From assembly GCA_947385185.1 (NCBI GenBank), contig CANDJX010000084.1, positions 1 to 6,997 of the forward strand: a DNA stretch of 6,997 bases, read 5' to 3'. This stretch comes from an uncultured Clostridia bacterium (GTDB lineage: Bacteria > Bacillota > Clostridia > Christensenellales > Pumilibacteraceae). This document shows, in pieces, positions 5,355 to 6,997 of the stretch. The first letter of the stretch is position 1; every line of letters begins with the position of its first letter. The translations under genes were made by a program, and so were the position numbers. The notes below the pieces were generated by a model. It made no database searches and was not told the DNA's origin. It saw only the letters and a program-made list of their open reading frames with translations.

Positions 5355-6377
5355 ATGACAAGCATGCTTGACCGAATCAAGAAAAACGCCGCGGCGCTCG
5401 GAAAAACAGTCGTTCTTTGCGAAGGCGAAGATAAACGGGTCGTCGAGGCGGCAGCGCAGATCTCCAAAGAGGGAATCGCCAAGGTGGTACTTGTCGGAAA
5501 TGTCGACGAATGCAAAAAAGTGGCTCCGGATGTCGATCTTTCCGGCGTGACCGTCGTCGATCCGCTTACAAGCGAGAAAACCGCAGTATATGCGAACATT
5601 CTTTACGAGGCGAGGAAAGCAAAGGGAATGACTCCCGAGCTGGCTCTGGAGGCGGCAAAGGACAGGACGATGTTCGGCGCGCTTATGCTTAAAGCGGGCG
5701 ACGTCGACGGCTATGTATCGGGCGCTTGCCATTCTACGGCAAATACGCTTCGTCCCGGGCTTCAGGTGATCAAAACCGCGCCCGGCACCGATATAGTTTC
5801 AAGCTGTTTCGTAATGATCGCGCCCGAAAGCGGCAACAAGTATTGCAAGGACGGCGCGTTCGTTTTCGCCGATTGCGCGCTCAATATTTGTCCTACGTCC
5901 GAACAGCTCGCCGAAATTGCCGTTTCGTCTGCCGCAACGGCAAAGAGCATCGCCGGTATAGAACCGAAAGTCGCAATGCTGTCCTTTTCGACAAAAGGCT
6001 CGGGCAACGACGCTAAATTCGCCGATACGGTATCAAAAGTACGCGAATCCGTCCGGATCGCTCACGAAATCGCGCCCGATCTCGAGCTCGACGGCGAGTT
6101 CCAGTTCGACGCCGCGCTTGTCCCCGCAGTCGCCGCCATCAAGGCTCCGGACAGCCGGACGGCGGGAAACGCAAACGTATTCGTTTTTCCCGACATCAAT
6201 GCGGGCAATATAGGATATAAGATAGCCGAGCGCCTCGGAGGCTTCGTTGCCGTAGGTCCGATATGTCAGGGATTCGCCAAGCCGCTCAACGATCTTTCGA
6301 GAGGCTGTTCGGTAGAAGATATCGTGCTTACCGTCGCCGTTACCGCGCTTCAGTCCGGCGCATTAAATAATCGATAA
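5355..6377 (+). CDS. pta: Phosphate acetyltransferase (Pta), short form
   Basis: Interconverts acetyl-CoA plus phosphate and acetyl phosphate plus CoA in the cytoplasm. With acetate kinase downstream it forms the acetate-producing route that yields ATP. The 340 residues fit the short Pta class, which lacks the N-terminal regulatory domains of the E. coli enzyme. Motifs in order: LCEGEDKRVVEAA at 21-33, GALMLKAGDVDGYVSGA at 108-124, TLRPGLQ at 131-137 with R133, LDGEFQFDAAL at 245-255, FPDINAGNIGYKI at 278-290, and GPICQGFAKPLNDLSRGCS at 301-319, where S315 and R316 match the CoA and phosphate-binding Ser-Arg pair. AAGGAG at 5338-5343 precedes ATG 5355 by 11 nt. A second ATG at 5364 would lie 20 nt away, so the first is preferred. 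The stop is 13 nt before ackA, so the two are cotranscribed. Confidence 0.95.
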   Translation: MTSMLDRIKKNAAALGKTVVLCEGEDKRVVEAAAQISKEGIAKVVLVGNVDECKKVAPDVDLSGVTVVDPLTSEKTAVYANILYEARKAKGMTPELALEAAKDRTMFGALMLKAGDVDGYVSGACHSTANTLRPGLQVIKTAPGTDIVSSCFVMIAPESGNKYCKDGAFVFADCALNICPTSEQLAEIAVSSAATAKSIAGIEPKVAMLSFSTKGSGNDAKFADTVSKVRESVRIAHEIAPDLELDGEFQFDAALVPAVAAIKAPDSRTAGNANVFVFPDINAGNIGYKIAERLGGFVAVGPICQGFAKPLNDLSRGCSVEDIVLTVAVTALQSGALNNR

Positions 6378-6390
6378 AAGGGGATAAAAA

Positions 6391-6950
6391 ATGAAAGTTC
6401 TTGTTATAAATTCCGGAAGTTCGTCGCTTAAATACAGACTTATCGAAATGGACGACGAGTCTGTTCTCGCGAAAGGCGTTGCCGATCGTATAGGTATCGG
6501 TAATTCGTTTTTGAAGCATAGCGGAGCAAAAGACGTTGTTCTCGATCTCGATATGCCCAATCATGCGGTTGCAATAAGACTCGTTCTTAACGCCCTGACA
6601 AACCCCGAATACGGCGTGATAAAAAGCGCGAACGAGATTTCGGCAGTCGGTCACCGCGCAGTCGCGGGAGGCGAATATTTTACGCACAGTACGCTTATTA
6701 CCGACGCAGTGCGCGAACAGATAAAAGAAATAATCGAACTTGCTCCGTTGCATATGCCGGCTTGTCTTATGGGAATAGACGCCTGCCGCGAAGTAATGCC
6801 GGATATTCCGCACGTCGCCGTGTTCGATACCTCGTTCCACAGCACCATGCCCGACGTTGCGAAACTTTACGGTATAGATTACGACGATTATCGCAACCTC
6901 AAAATCAGACGTTACGGCGCTCACGGAACGAGCCATAAATATATAACGGA
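6391..6950 (+). CDS. ackA: Acetate kinase, N-terminal part; 3' end lost in adapter
   Basis: Transfers phosphate from acetyl phosphate to ADP, giving acetate and ATP. The genuine sequence runs for 186 codons, about 47% of a normal protein of about 400 residues, and stops where Illumina adapter begins; the apparent TAG at 6970-6972 is adapter, so this is not a short natural protein. Visible motifs are VINSGSSSLKY at 5-15 (phosphate-binding loop), GHRAVAGGE at 87-95 with R89 (Arg91 of the Methanosarcina enzyme), ELAPLH at 116-121, VFDTSFH at 144-150 with the catalytic D146, and RRYGAHGTSHKY at 173-184 with H178 (His180). Two substitutions stand out: YGFHGTSH reads YGAHGTSH, and GHRVVHGGE reads GHRAVAGGE. 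GGGG at 6380-6383 lies 7 nt before the ATG, and the gene follows pta by 13 nt. The C-terminal half, including the second arginine and glutamate of the active site, is not in the window. Confidence 0.93.
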
Positions 6951-6997
6951 AGATCGGAAGAGCGTCGTGTAGGGAAAGAGTGTGCTTGTCAGTGTAG
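6951..6997 (+). other. Illumina TruSeq-type adapter and index (sequencing artefact)
   Basis: From 6951 the sequence is AGATCGGAAGAGC followed by GTCGTGTAGGGAAAGAGTGT (to 6983), the reverse complement of the standard Illumina P5-side read primer. Bases 6984-6991 (GCTTGTCA) have the length and place of an 8-nt i5 index, and 6992-6997 (GTGTAG) match the start of the P5 flow-cell segment. It is not genomic DNA and should be trimmed; it creates a false stop codon for ackA. Confidence 0.97.

Noticed and set aside
6340..6936. A 198-codon minus-strand frame opposite ackA
   Set aside because: It overlaps the clear acetate kinase frame and the end of pta, and shows no recognisable motif.
6949..6972. 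A natural early stop or C-terminal variant of acetate kinase (tail EDRKSVV)
   Set aside because: The residues are encoded by Illumina adapter, not genome.

Overview
This window is an ordinary core-metabolism segment of a bacterial chromosome, and it ends in un-trimmed Illumina adapter. The gene content points to a low-to-moderate-GC Bacillota (Firmicutes, Clostridia-like) genome. Evidence for this is tmcAL (YlbM), a family typical of Firmicutes, the rsmD-coaD pair, and tmcAL lying next to pta-ackA. Standard stop codons, AGGAG-type ribosome binding sites and many CG-rich codons (gcg, cgc, cga) fit an uncultured gut-type lineage. The exact taxon is inference. The adapter at the right end suggests the window is the end of a short-read, possibly metagenomic, contig.

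Layout. Bases 2-4074 hold a tightly packed plus-strand block: the 3' end of rnhB (RNase HII), yraN (UPF0102), alr (alanine racemase), a 5-formyltetrahydrofolate cyclo-ligase gene, rsmD (16S rRNA m2G966 methyltransferase), coaD (phosphopantetheine adenylyltransferase) and a type I DAHP synthase gene. Most neighbours overlap by 4 to 32 nt, which suggests one or two operons with translational coupling. A strong-looking promoter overlaps the yraN stop codon and would start transcription at or next to the alr ATG. From 5250 down to 4075 on the minus strand lies tmcAL, whose stop codon directly abuts that of the DAHP synthase gene. Bases 5251-5354 are an AT-rich divergent promoter region. Bases 5355-6950 hold pta and the first part of ackA, the acetate-forming, ATP-yielding branch from acetyl-CoA. 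Bases 6951-6997 are adapter.

The genes do not form one pathway. They cover cell-wall D-alanine, folate salvage, rRNA and tRNA modification, CoA synthesis, the entry to aromatic amino-acid synthesis, RNA-DNA hybrid removal, and acetate fermentation. I found no mobile element, CRISPR, RNA gene or new multi-gene system. The points worth a second look are the adapter end that truncates ackA, a probable leaderless alr transcript, active-site-adjacent substitutions in AckA and Alr, a shortened cyclo-ligase, the zero-gap convergent stop codons, and a perfect inverted repeat over the pta -10 box.
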